From: Planctomycetaceae bacterium
GTDB lineage: Bacteria > Planctomycetota > Phycisphaerae > UBA1845 > UTPLA1
Assembly (NCBI GenBank): GCA_006969385.1
Contig: CP030884.1
Span: 1,116,001 to 1,180,000 of the forward strand
DNA length: 64,000 nt
Direction of reading: 5' to 3'
In this document: positions 1-7,968 of the stretch, piece after piece
How the letters are laid out: every line of letters starts with the position of its first letter
Position numbering within the stretch: position 1 is the stretch's first letter
The notes under the pieces: model-generated
What the model was told of the DNA's origin: nothing
The model's input: the letters and a program-made list of their open reading frames with translations, nothing else
Databases searched by the model: none
Made by a program: the position numbers and the translations under genes

Positions 1-1
1 C

Positions 2-715
2 GATGAAATCGACAAGATCGGTCGTAGCAGCGGCAACGTCAGCATCACGCGCGATGTTTCCGGTGAAGGCGTGCAGCAAGCGCTATTGAAGTTGCTCGAA
101 GGCACGGTCGCCAACATACCGCCGCAAGGTGGCCGCAAGCACCCCGAGCAACAATACATCCAGATGGATACGTCGCAGATTCTCTTTATCTGCGCCGGTA
201 CGTTCTCTGGTTTGGAAGAAATCATCAAACGCCGCATCGGTCAGAAGTCGATCGGTTTTGCCACCGAAAGTTCACGCGAGGAAACGGCCAACGAACGCGC
301 CGAAATCCTGCGACAAGTCACGGCGGAAGATCTGGTTGAGTTCGGCATGATTCCCGAATTTGTCGGTCGCTTGCCGACTTGTGCGACGCTCGGCCCGCTC
401 GATGTGGACGGCTTGGTCGAAGTGTTGACCGAACCGAAGAACGCGCTCTGCCGCCAGTACGAAAAGTTGTTCGAGCTAAATGGCAGCGAACTGGAGTTCA
501 CCGAGGGCGCGCTGCGCGAGATTTCCAAGATCGCGCTCAAGCGCGACACGGGTGCCCGGGCGCTGCGCGGCGTGGTCGAAGAATTCATGCTCGATGTGAT
601 GTTCGACCTGCCGGAAGAGAGCCACAAGGGGCGTTACGTGATCACGGAAGAAAACGTCCGCGGCGAAGCGCCGGTCGAACGGGCCCCGGAAAAGCGGCGG
701 AAGGAATCGGCGTAG
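2..715 (+). CDS. clpX: ATP-dependent Clp protease ATP-binding subunit ClpX, C-terminal part (5' end outside window)
   Basis: The frame is open from base 2 and ends at TAG 713-715, so this is the C-terminal half of ClpX, the AAA+ unfoldase that feeds substrates to ClpP. The first visible residues, [11 protein letters not shown], are the Walker B segment. The pore-loop region [17 protein letters not shown] follows, then the [14 protein letters not shown] strand, RIGQKSIGF, and [13 protein letters not shown]. The sensor-2 segment [18 protein letters not shown] lies near the end. All match ClpX in order and spacing. The tail is a short charged stretch ([11 protein letters not shown]). The N-terminal zinc domain and Walker A are outside the window. 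A GTG at 71 is internal and not the start. A rho-independent terminator follows directly. Confidence 0.96.
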   Translation, partial: DEIDKIGRSSGNVSITRDVSGEGVQQALLKLLEGTVANIPPQGGRKHPEQQYIQMDTSQILFICAGTFSGLEEIIKRRIGQKSIGFATESSREETANERAEILRQVTAEDLVEFGMIPEFVGRLPTCATLGPLDVDGLVEVLTEPKNALCRQYEKLFELNGSELEFTEGALREISKIALKRDTGARALRGVVEEFMLDVMFDLPEESHKGRYVITEENVRGEAPVERAPEKRRKESA

Positions 716-749
716 TCCGAGACCAAATGTCAAAACAGCAACATCAGCA

Positions 750-775
750 GCCCCAAATCTGGGGCCGCTTTTTTT
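750..775 (+). terminator. Rho-independent terminator of clpX
   Basis: A 6-bp perfect stem GCCCCA / TGGGGC (750-755 with 760-765) with a 4-base loop is followed after CGC by seven T residues (769-775). It lies 35 bases after the clpX stop codon. Confidence 0.8.
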
Positions 776-937
776 ATGACAATCGCGAGACATTATCGGG
801 CAGTCACGCAATACGCGCCGCTAGCTAAGCCACGTCCGCCCAACCGCCGATTTATACATCGTATGGTTCTGGTGTGCCGTGCGGCCCCATGAACCGAGCC
901 CCATTGCCGCGGCCCAAACGCCGGAGGACGATCGATC

Positions 938-1120
938 GTGAGCCAGCCCAGCACCACCTCCGAAAGCGTAATGATGCTTTGCCCGAACCTGAAGTGCCGC
1001 AAGCTCTTACGGGTGCCGGTCGCTTGCCGCGGCAAACAGGTGAAGTGCCAGTTTTGCGAACTGACGTTCCGCGTACCGGAGCCGAAGCCGACGGACAACC
1101 AAGCGAATCCGCAATCTTAA
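938..1120 (+). CDS. Small zinc-ribbon (MJ0042/GYF-like) protein
   Basis: This is a 60-residue protein starting at GTG 938, with the ribosome-binding site GGAGG at 923-927. The core is a single zinc ribbon: CPNLKCRKLLRVP, then CRGKQVKCQFCELTFRVP. This gives the CPxxxC...VxCxxCxxxFxVP pattern often seen in planctomycete proteins, alone or at the N-terminus of larger regulators and membrane proteins. Here nothing follows but a polar tail (EPKPTDNQANPQS). By family it probably binds zinc and may bind a protein or nucleic acid partner. No partner gene is evident, since clpX upstream has its own terminator and the next gene is 300 bases away. Function unknown. Confidence 0.75.
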   Translation: MSQPSTTSESVMMLCPNLKCRKLLRVPVACRGKQVKCQFCELTFRVPEPKPTDNQANPQS

Positions 1121-1417
1121 CGAACACTGACGCCTCGCTGCTCACCCCCTCTTTAAACATACCCATCTTTTCCTGAAACACCGCAATGGTTTCGCGCCGC
1201 CGCGCACCGGGGCACACCCTTTTTCCGTAAAAATCTGCATTATTCATCAAAAAATCTTTTGCGGTCGCCCATGCCCGTCATTAGCCTTTGACCATCGGCT
1301 GGTTCGGATTTCCTAACAACCCACACATCGCACCGGGGATTTTGGTTCCGCCATTTTCATTTCTGGTGAATCAGCCGGGCGGGCCATGATGATTTTATCA
1401 TTGAAGGAGGACATGGG

Positions 1418-2314
1418 ATGAAACGAAGAAGTTTAGTTTGGTCGCTGACGACGTTGACATTGGCATTGGCCAGTGCCAGTGCGTTCGCAGGAATGCCACT
1501 GCGCTACTTACCGCCCACGCCGGTCAATTTCAATGGTTCACAAATTACTAATTATGGAAATGTCGTGCACTTTGATCGGCCCGTTATGGATGACGCCAAG
1601 AACATCAACGTCGGCATGATTCGCTTCGATTACACCGAAACATTCGAAGTCGAAACAAACCCGCCTCCGCCGAACGATCCGACCTGGGGCGGTGCGGCGT
1701 TGGCCGGCGGCCTGGTGCTGAATAACAACGTTGCCGTTAAGAATGGGTTTTCACTCGCGTGGGTGCAGACGATTAACGCTGGTACGTCTACCGCCGCCGC
1801 TCAGATGAACTGGGGCGTCGCTGCGATGAATCCGGCAACCTATCCCGATGCCGGGCTGGCCTCACCAGCCTATGGCGCTGCGTCGCTGCCCGGCGGAGCT
1901 AACAATCCGAATCCGATGCCCAATTTTGCCTTCCAAGATTTTCCGCGCCGCACTTTTGCTTCCGGCAACCAATCTTGGAGCGCCCAATTGGGACTGACCT
2001 GCATCTCCAACGGTGTAGACGCGATGGGGTTTCGTGAAGTACGCGTCGTCGATACGTTCCTGTGGGGTTTCAATATCGCCATCAATGGCGACGGGATGCT
2101 GACACCTGCGGACGTTACACCACAAACGCCTGGCTTGTGGAGCGATCCGACGCCCGGTTACCTCGCCGCGCTCAACGCCGCTTACGACGGAATGCCCGGC
2201 ACTCGACACCGATTCTCTTCCAACTCCAACTGCTTCCAAGTCATTCCCGAACCGGGCACGCTGCTTTTGATTTGCCCCGGCATCGCGGCTTTGCTGATTC
2301 GTCGCCGCAGCTAA
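1418..2314 (+). CDS. PEP-CTERM sorting domain protein
   Basis: A 298-residue secreted protein of unknown specific function. It starts at ATG 1418 behind a strong GAAGGAGG site. Residues 1-25 are a Sec signal peptide ending ASAFA|G. The body is rich in Asn, Pro, Gly and Thr, with no enzyme motif I recognise. The last 24 residues form a PEP-CTERM tripartite signal: VIPEPGT, a hydrophobic stretch (LLLICPGIAALLI), and RRRS. This family of tails is recognised by exosortases and is tied to extracellular polysaccharide or surface assembly. No exosortase gene is in the window. The 297 bases upstream contain no gene, and I see no clear promoter. A terminator follows the stop. Confidence 0.85.
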   Translation: MKRRSLVWSLTTLTLALASASAFAGMPLRYLPPTPVNFNGSQITNYGNVVHFDRPVMDDAKNINVGMIRFDYTETFEVETNPPPPNDPTWGGAALAGGLVLNNNVAVKNGFSLAWVQTINAGTSTAAAQMNWGVAAMNPATYPDAGLASPAYGAASLPGGANNPNPMPNFAFQDFPRRTFASGNQSWSAQLGLTCISNGVDAMGFREVRVVDTFLWGFNIAINGDGMLTPADVTPQTPGLWSDPTPGYLAALNAAYDGMPGTRHRFSSNSNCFQVIPEPGTLLLICPGIAALLIRRRS

Positions 2315-2346
2315 GCGACCTTCAACACCAACTCTTTTGAATACCG

Positions 2347-2376
2347 AGCCGCCTGCCATCCGCTGGCGGCTTTTTT
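2347..2376 (+). terminator. Rho-independent terminator of the PEP-CTERM gene
   Basis: A 7-bp stem AGCCGCC / GGCGGCT (2347-2353 with 2365-2371) with an 11-base loop runs into a T-run (2371-2376), 33 bases after the stop codon. Confidence 0.85.
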
Positions 2377-2485
2377 ATTTACTTTCGCCCGCTTGCGACA
2401 GCGCCGATGCTTGCCAATAATCCGAGGCGCGCTAAAAGCAGACGCATTTGGTTGCGAACCGCAACTTTTTGGAAAGCATAACGTT

Positions 2486-5400
2486 ATGGCCAAATCCTAC
2501 GACCCGGCAGCGGTCGAGAAGCACATATTCGATTTTTGGCGGCAAGGCGGCTGGTTTGCGGCCCGGCCCGATGCCGAAGGCGACCCGTTTTGTATGGTGA
2601 TTCCGCCGCCGAACGTGACTGGAGCGCTGCACCTCGGCCACGCCCTCAACAACACGCTGCAAGACATCCTCGTGCGGCGGGCGCGCATGCAGGGGCGCAA
2701 CGCTTTCTGGATGCTGGGCACCGACCACGCAGGTATCGCCACGCAGGCCAAAGTCGAAACCACCATCAAAAAAGAAGAGGGTAAGGACCGGCACGATCTC
2801 GGCCGCGACGAGATGGTGCGACGAATTTGGGAATGGAAAGAGCAATACGGCGGTCGCATCGTCGAACAACTCAAACTGATGGGTTGCTCCTGCGATTATG
2901 AGCGCGAGCGCTTCACGCTCGACGAGATGTGCGCCAAAGCCGTGCGGCATACATTCTTTAAGTTGTTTCGCGACGGGTTGATCTATCGCGGCAAGCGGCT
3001 GGTGAATTGGGATACGCATCTGCGCACGGCCGTCGCCGATGATGAGGTCGTACACGAAACCATTAAGGGCAAGTTCTACTACTTCAAATATCCGATCATC
3101 GACCCGAAGCCGGGCGAGCCCGAATTTGTGCACATTGCGACCACGCGCCCCGAGACCATGCTTGGTGATACGGCCGTGGCCGTGCATCCCGATCCCGAGA
3201 AGCAATTCGACAAGCTGGAAGCGCAATGGCGCGAGGACTTATCGAAAGCCAAAGACAAAGAGAAGCCGGCCATCGAAGCGCAGCTGGAGAATTTAGCCGA
3301 ACGTCGAAATACACATCTGCCGCTCTTGAAAACGCTACGCGACATGGCTAACGACGGTCGCAAGATTCGATTGCCGCTGACCGAGCGCGAAATCCCGTTG
3401 ATCTGCGACGAATGGGCCAAACCCGAGTTGGGTACGGGTTGCGTGAAAGTCACGCCGGCGCACGACCCCAACGACTGGGATGTGCACAGCCGCCACCCCG
3501 AGATTGGCATGATCAGCGTGCTGACCGAGGACGGGAAGATTGCCGAGATCGTCGAACCCGACGGCAGCGTGAACCCGCGTTCGAGCGAATATGCCGGGTT
3601 GGCGTTTTCCAAGGAAGGCCGCAAGAAGGTCGTCGACGATTTGGACGCAGCGGGCTTGGTTGAGGAGATCGAAGATCGCAAGATCGAGTTGGGGCATTCC
3701 GACCGTAGCAAAACGCCGATCGAGCCGTTCCTGAGCGATCAGTGGTTCGTGAAGATGAGCGATCTGACGGAAGAAGAAGCCGCGCGGGTGCAAACGCCGT
3801 TTTTGAAGCAGCGGATTGAAGCGGCGCGCAACGGCAAGCCGAGTTCGGCGGCGCAAGCCGCATCAGAGCCGCGCCCGTCAGGAAGCGGTACGGGTGGGGA
3901 TGGCGCGCCCTTGCCGGGCCTCGCACAGATTGCGATGGAAGCCGTGCAAGATCAGCGCGTGACGTTTCATCCGCAGCGGTATGCGAAGACGTATCTCGAT
4001 TGGCTGGGCGAAAAGCGCGACTGGTGTATCAGTCGGCAGTTGTGGTGGGGACATCGGATACCGGTGTGGACACGCGAGGTAAACTGTGCCAACTGGAAGG
4101 AAATCTCGCTGCAAGACGTTGTCGCCATTATCAGCGCACTCGTCGGCCCGAGCGGCCATGAATCAACTTCGGTTTTGATCGTCGACTTTGAAAATGATTC
4201 AATTCTCGATCCTGCAGCATTGCTCGAACAATTTGAGAGGGCATCAGAATCTGCAACGTTCGGTCGTTATCGAATCCATGTATGTTTAGGCGAGTCAAAT
4301 AGCGAATTTGAATCGCTACTCACAAACGAATTAAAGTTCGTTCAAGACCCCGACGTTCTCGACACCTGGTTCAGCTCCGCCTTGTGGCCGCATAGCACGA
4401 TGGGCTGGCCGGATGCGGCGGCGACAGACGGCGGCAACTTGCTCGCGACGTATTACCCCACCAGCGTCTTATCGACGGCGCGCGAAATCATCACGCTCTG
4501 GGTCGCGCGGATGGTGATGACCGGCCTGTATAACGTCGGCGATATCCCGTTTGACGACGTCGTGATCCACCCCGTCATTCAGGATGGCCAGGGCCGCAAG
4601 ATGAGCAAATCGCTCGATAACGGCGTGGACCCGGTCGATATCATCGACTTCTACGGTGCCGACGCCCTGCGTTTCACGCTTGCCGATTTGGCGACGGAGA
4701 CGCAGGACATTCGCATGCCCGTTAAAAAAGAAACACTGCCCGACGGCCGCAAGGTCAACATCAGCCCCAAGTTCGAGCAGGGCCGCAACTTTGTTACCAA
4801 GCTCTGGCAGGCCGCCAATGGTTATGTGTTGCCCAACTTGGAAGGCTACGCACCGCAGGCGCTCGATGTGACTAAATTGCGGCTGGAAGACCGTTGGATC
4901 TTGTCGCGCACGCAAACGTGTTTGCGTGAAATCAATGCCGCGCTCGATGCGTATCGCTTTAGCGAAGCGATGGAGAAGCTGTATCACTTCACGTGGGATC
5001 AATTTTGCAGCGAATACATCGAGATGACCAAGGCGCGGCGCGACGGTGCCGATTGGGGCACGGCGCAACAGGTGTTAGCGTATGTGCTCGATCAAATCCT
5101 GCGCATGCTGCATCCGTTTATTCCGTTTGTGACGGAAGAACTCTGGAAAGAAATCAACGCCGCAGCGCCGCAGCGCGGAATTGGGACACTTGCCAAGCCA
5201 GAAGATGCCCTGATCGGCGCGGCTTGGCCGTCGGAAGACGCGGCGCTACACGATGAAGCCGTGGAAGCTGAAATGGCGCTTTTGCAAGGAACGATCGTTA
5301 GCGTGCGCAAAATGCGCGATACGGTGAACGACTATCGCGCGGAAGCCAAAGAGCCGACGCTGCGCACGCTGCCCAAGATTGCGGTGGTATGCGACGCCAA

Positions 5401-5758
5401 AGCCGAAGCGCTGATCACGCGTTATACCGACTTCGTCACGCGCTTGGCCGGGTGCGACGCCTTGGAAGCGCGCAGCGACGGCAACAAGCCGGGCGATGCG
5501 CTGGTGGATATCGTGCACGGCATGCAGGTGTGTGCGCCCGTGACCGACCTAATCGACTTGGCCAAGGTGCGCGACACGATGCACAAGCAAATCGCCGACT
5601 TGGAAGGCCAAAAGAAACGCGTCGAAGGTCGATTGAGTAACCCGGGTTACGTCGATCGCGCGCCGCCGGAAATCGTGGAAGAAACGCGGCAACAGGCGCG
5701 CGATTTGGGGGCGCAGATCGATGTGTTGCGCATGCAGGTCGAGCAGCTTAGCGCGTAA
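2486..5758 (+). CDS. valS: Valyl-tRNA synthetase
   Basis: A 1,090-residue class I aminoacyl-tRNA synthetase that charges tRNA-Val. I chose ATG 2486 (MAKSYDPAAVEKHIFDFW), a typical ValRS N-terminus; the frame is open upstream to 2393 but that part has no family features. The HIGH-type motif is HLGH near residue 49 in PPNVTGALHLGHAL. The editing domain follows (TTRPETMLGDTAV, VKVTPAHDPNDWD). The catalytic marker CISRQLWWGHRIPVW and VLDTWFSSALWP are present, as is KMSKS near residue 705. The C-terminal coiled-coil arm covers about 1015-1090. Two oddities: a short Ser/Pro/Gly-rich insertion at about 460-480, and an insertion of about 85 residues at 530-618 where bacterial ValRS often has a CxxC...CxxC zinc site. 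The protein is longer than the usual 880-950 residues because of these. Confidence 0.97.
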   Translation: MAKSYDPAAVEKHIFDFWRQGGWFAARPDAEGDPFCMVIPPPNVTGALHLGHALNNTLQDILVRRARMQGRNAFWMLGTDHAGIATQAKVETTIKKEEGKDRHDLGRDEMVRRIWEWKEQYGGRIVEQLKLMGCSCDYERERFTLDEMCAKAVRHTFFKLFRDGLIYRGKRLVNWDTHLRTAVADDEVVHETIKGKFYYFKYPIIDPKPGEPEFVHIATTRPETMLGDTAVAVHPDPEKQFDKLEAQWREDLSKAKDKEKPAIEAQLENLAERRNTHLPLLKTLRDMANDGRKIRLPLTEREIPLICDEWAKPELGTGCVKVTPAHDPNDWDVHSRHPEIGMISVLTEDGKIAEIVEPDGSVNPRSSEYAGLAFSKEGRKKVVDDLDAAGLVEEIEDRKIELGHSDRSKTPIEPFLSDQWFVKMSDLTEEEAARVQTPFLKQRIEAARNGKPSSAAQAASEPRPSGSGTGGDGAPLPGLAQIAMEAVQDQRVTFHPQRYAKTYLDWLGEKRDWCISRQLWWGHRIPVWTREVNCANWKEISLQDVVAIISALVGPSGHESTSVLIVDFENDSILDPAALLEQFERASESATFGRYRIHVCLGESNSEFESLLTNELKFVQDPDVLDTWFSSALWPHSTMGWPDAAATDGGNLLATYYPTSVLSTAREIITLWVARMVMTGLYNVGDIPFDDVVIHPVIQDGQGRKMSKSLDNGVDPVDIIDFYGADALRFTLADLATETQDIRMPVKKETLPDGRKVNISPKFEQGRNFVTKLWQAANGYVLPNLEGYAPQALDVTKLRLEDRWILSRTQTCLREINAALDAYRFSEAMEKLYHFTWDQFCSEYIEMTKARRDGADWGTAQQVLAYVLDQILRMLHPFIPFVTEELWKEINAAAPQRGIGTLAKPEDALIGAAWPSEDAALHDEAVEAEMALLQGTIVSVRKMRDTVNDYRAEAKEPTLRTLPKIAVVCDAKAEALITRYTDFVTRLAGCDALEARSDGNKPGDALVDIVHGMQVCAPVTDLIDLAKVRDTMHKQIADLEGQKKRVEGRLSNPGYVDRAPPEIVEETRQQARDLGAQIDVLRMQVEQLSA
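3863..3890 (+). repeat. Dispersed-repeat-like insertion inside valS
   Basis: The DNA encoding SEPRPSGSGT within ValRS resembles a short GC-rich repeat that I recall as recurring in planctomycete genomes (TCAGAGCCGCG-CCGTCAGG-AGCGG pattern). It is in frame and sits in a surface-type linker (SSAAQAASEPRPSGSGTGGDGAP) that other ValRS proteins lack. No second copy is visible in this window, so the repeat assignment rests on memory of other genomes. Confidence 0.35.
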
Positions 5759-6001
5759 CGCGGCGCGGGCGAACGGCGCTGCGGTTGTCAAGCAATTTTT
5801 CTGGAATGGGTTAAACGCGACAACGTCTATAAACCCCTTGTTTTCAGGGCTTTTTGTGTTTGCTAGGCATCGTGCGAATCGTCAAGCAAAAAAATTTTTT
5901 CCGCACGATTTTGGCACGGTTTCGACTAACATTCACAATCTTGCAAAAGCAACGAAGCTACGATAGGCTTGTTAAATCGCGTTTGTGGAGGGCGACTGCC
6001 G

Positions 6002-6406
6002 ATGGATGTGCGAATGGACTTGGCTCGCATCATTATCAAAGAGCTGAGCGATCAACAGTACATCTATCTGCGGGAGCACGGTGGAACGCGCGAGTTCCCG
6101 ATTGTCATTGGTGACAATGAAGCGCTGGCAATTGACCGACGATTGAAGGGTCAGAAGCGAGCGCGTCCGATGACGCACGACCTACTCGCCGACGTGATCG
6201 AGCAGTTGGGTGCGGATTTGGAAAAAATCGTTATTAATGACTTGAAAGAACATACTTTTTACGCAAAGCTAGTTATCCGTCAGGGGGGCGCTTTGATGGA
6301 AATCGATAGCCGACCTTCAGACGCGATTGCTTTGGGCGTGGCAAGCGACACGCCGATTTTTGTTAGCGAGCACGTATTACGCGAAGCCTGCGGGGAAGTT
6401 ATTTAG
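6002..6406 (+). CDS. Bifunctional nuclease family protein (DUF151)
   Basis: A 134-residue protein of the DUF151/BFN family. ATG 6002 follows GGAGGG (5987-5992) at good spacing; an upstream in-frame start at 5969 is less likely. Family hallmarks are REHGGTREFPIVIGDNEALAIDRRL near the N-terminus and, at the C-terminus, EIDSRPSDAIALGVASDTPIFVSEHVL. In plants and some bacteria this family has been linked to nuclease activity, but many bacterial members have no proven role. The galactokinase-like gene starts 53 bases downstream on the same strand and may be co-transcribed. Confidence 0.88.
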   Translation: MDVRMDLARIIIKELSDQQYIYLREHGGTREFPIVIGDNEALAIDRRLKGQKRARPMTHDLLADVIEQLGADLEKIVINDLKEHTFYAKLVIRQGGALMEIDSRPSDAIALGVASDTPIFVSEHVLREACGEVI

Positions 6407-6459
6407 TTAACGCCCCGCGGTTGGCTTTTGCGTTGGCCATACCGGAAAAGAGATACGCC

Positions 6460-7938
6460 ATGGCGGGATTTGACCATTCGCGCGAAGCGATGTCGACATT
6501 CGACGCGCGCTTTCAGGATTGTCTATCCAAGCGAAACACGAAGAAGGCGCCGGTCTTTCAATTCGAAGCGCCCGGCGTGCTCGATGTCATGGGCGGCATC
6601 GGCGAATACTCTGGTTCGTTGGTCGTCACGGCCGCCGCTGAAGAAACGCAGCGCGTCGCCGTTTGGGCCACGGATTCGACCGACGTCACGATTTCATCCA
6701 TCGACATGGCCGGGCAGGAACAAAACTGCGGCCTGCCGAGCAAACTGCTTACCGAAAAATCTTCCGGCGATTTGCGCGAGTTGCAGAGGGCTTCCGATGC
6801 GGCTTGCGGTGACTGGGTCTATCCGGTGCTGGCCACGATTCGGCAAGCGATCATCATGGGCCGCTGCCCCGCCCCCAAAGCGGGCATGCATATTCTCATC
6901 GGTGATGGCTTTGCGGCCAATGCCGATTTAGGGCGCGACTACGTGCGCGCCGTCGCAGCGTTGCGGGCCGTGATGGGTTTAACCGGCGGTGCTGCCGAGA
7001 ATTTGGCACTGGCCGAAATCGTCGCGCAGGCATTGCAACCGATCTATGGTGCCGCCGTCATGCGCACCGCCATCACGGCGTTGTTGGCACCACCCAAAGA
7101 TGTGCTGTTGCAACTGCGCATGTATCCGCAAACGTATTGCGACGAATTGGCTCTGCCGCAGGGCGTGGTCGTGCGCGGCATTTCAACGCGCTTGGGCCGA
7201 CCGACAACGCGACAGCGCATGTTGGAAACGCGCCTGTGCGCCACGATGGGCCACCGCATTATTCTCGATTTACTGCGACGCGACGGCGTACCCGTCGATA
7301 CCGACCGCCATTGCCTATCGTCGATTACGCCGCAGGAATTTGTCGAGAAGTTCCGTGACCGCATTCCAGCTAAGATCACGCGCGATAAGTTTGTGCGCGA
7401 CTTCGGCGAACTCAAAGGGCTCGACGGCGAAGGTGCCAATTCTAAGGGCGTGTACAAAGCGCGTTCGCGTGCCGAGCACCACGTTTATGAGAACAAGCGC
7501 GTGCACGATTTTGCCACGGCGTTGGCGCGGGCCGGTCGCACCGACCGCGAGGCGGCGTTGAAGGACGCGGGCGAGTTTATGTACGCCTCGCATTGGAGTT
7601 ATTCGCAGCGTTGCGGCATCGGCGGTGTGGAGGCCGATCGTTTGGTGAAGATGATTCGCGAATGCAAAGCGCCGGGTGCCGTTTTCTACGGTGCAAAGGT
7701 AACGTCGGGCGGTGCCGGCGGCGAATTGGTTTTGCTCATGCGCGACGACGACGCAACCAACCAAGCGCTCGACCAACTTATCGAACAAGCCGCCGCCGCT
7801 TTGAAACGCGACGTTCTGGTTCACCACCCCTTGCCCGCCCCGCGCGAAGCAGCCGTTACGCAAGACCGTTCGGCCTCGGAAGCGCTGAAGGGTACGAACG
7901 CAGGCAACGTGGCGTCGTCAATTGCCGCCAGTGCATGA
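6460..7938 (+). CDS. Galactokinase/arabinokinase-like GHMP family protein, probably degenerate
   Basis: A 492-residue protein. I chose ATG 6460 because GGAAAAGAG lies just upstream; a TTG at 6421 in the same frame is an alternative. The N-terminal APGVLDVMGGIGEYSGSLVV resembles the substrate-binding motif of galactokinase and L-arabinokinase (APGRxDVMGGIADYSGS). The C-terminal GAKVTSGGAGGELVLL resembles the third GHMP motif. A middle segment (VVVRGISTRLGRPTTRQRMLETRLCATMGHRII) resembles the IDSxxxH-S-GG region. The second GHMP motif, the Gly/Ser-rich phosphate loop PxGxGLSSSAA, is not recognisable; the equivalent place reads GDGFAANADLGRDYVRA. It may therefore be a non-catalytic or altered-substrate family member. 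It follows the DUF151 gene on the same strand. Confidence 0.72.
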   Translation: MAGFDHSREAMSTFDARFQDCLSKRNTKKAPVFQFEAPGVLDVMGGIGEYSGSLVVTAAAEETQRVAVWATDSTDVTISSIDMAGQEQNCGLPSKLLTEKSSGDLRELQRASDAACGDWVYPVLATIRQAIIMGRCPAPKAGMHILIGDGFAANADLGRDYVRAVAALRAVMGLTGGAAENLALAEIVAQALQPIYGAAVMRTAITALLAPPKDVLLQLRMYPQTYCDELALPQGVVVRGISTRLGRPTTRQRMLETRLCATMGHRIILDLLRRDGVPVDTDRHCLSSITPQEFVEKFRDRIPAKITRDKFVRDFGELKGLDGEGANSKGVYKARSRAEHHVYENKRVHDFATALARAGRTDREAALKDAGEFMYASHWSYSQRCGIGGVEADRLVKMIRECKAPGAVFYGAKVTSGGAGGELVLLMRDDDATNQALDQLIEQAAAALKRDVLVHHPLPAPREAAVTQDRSASEALKGTNAGNVASSIAASA

Positions 7939-7968
7939 CGCGGTTGGGAAAGCGACCTACCTAAACAA

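Noticed and set aside
2432..3226. 264-codon minus-strand open frame
   Set aside because: It is antisense to valS, whose catalytic motifs confirm the plus-strand gene.
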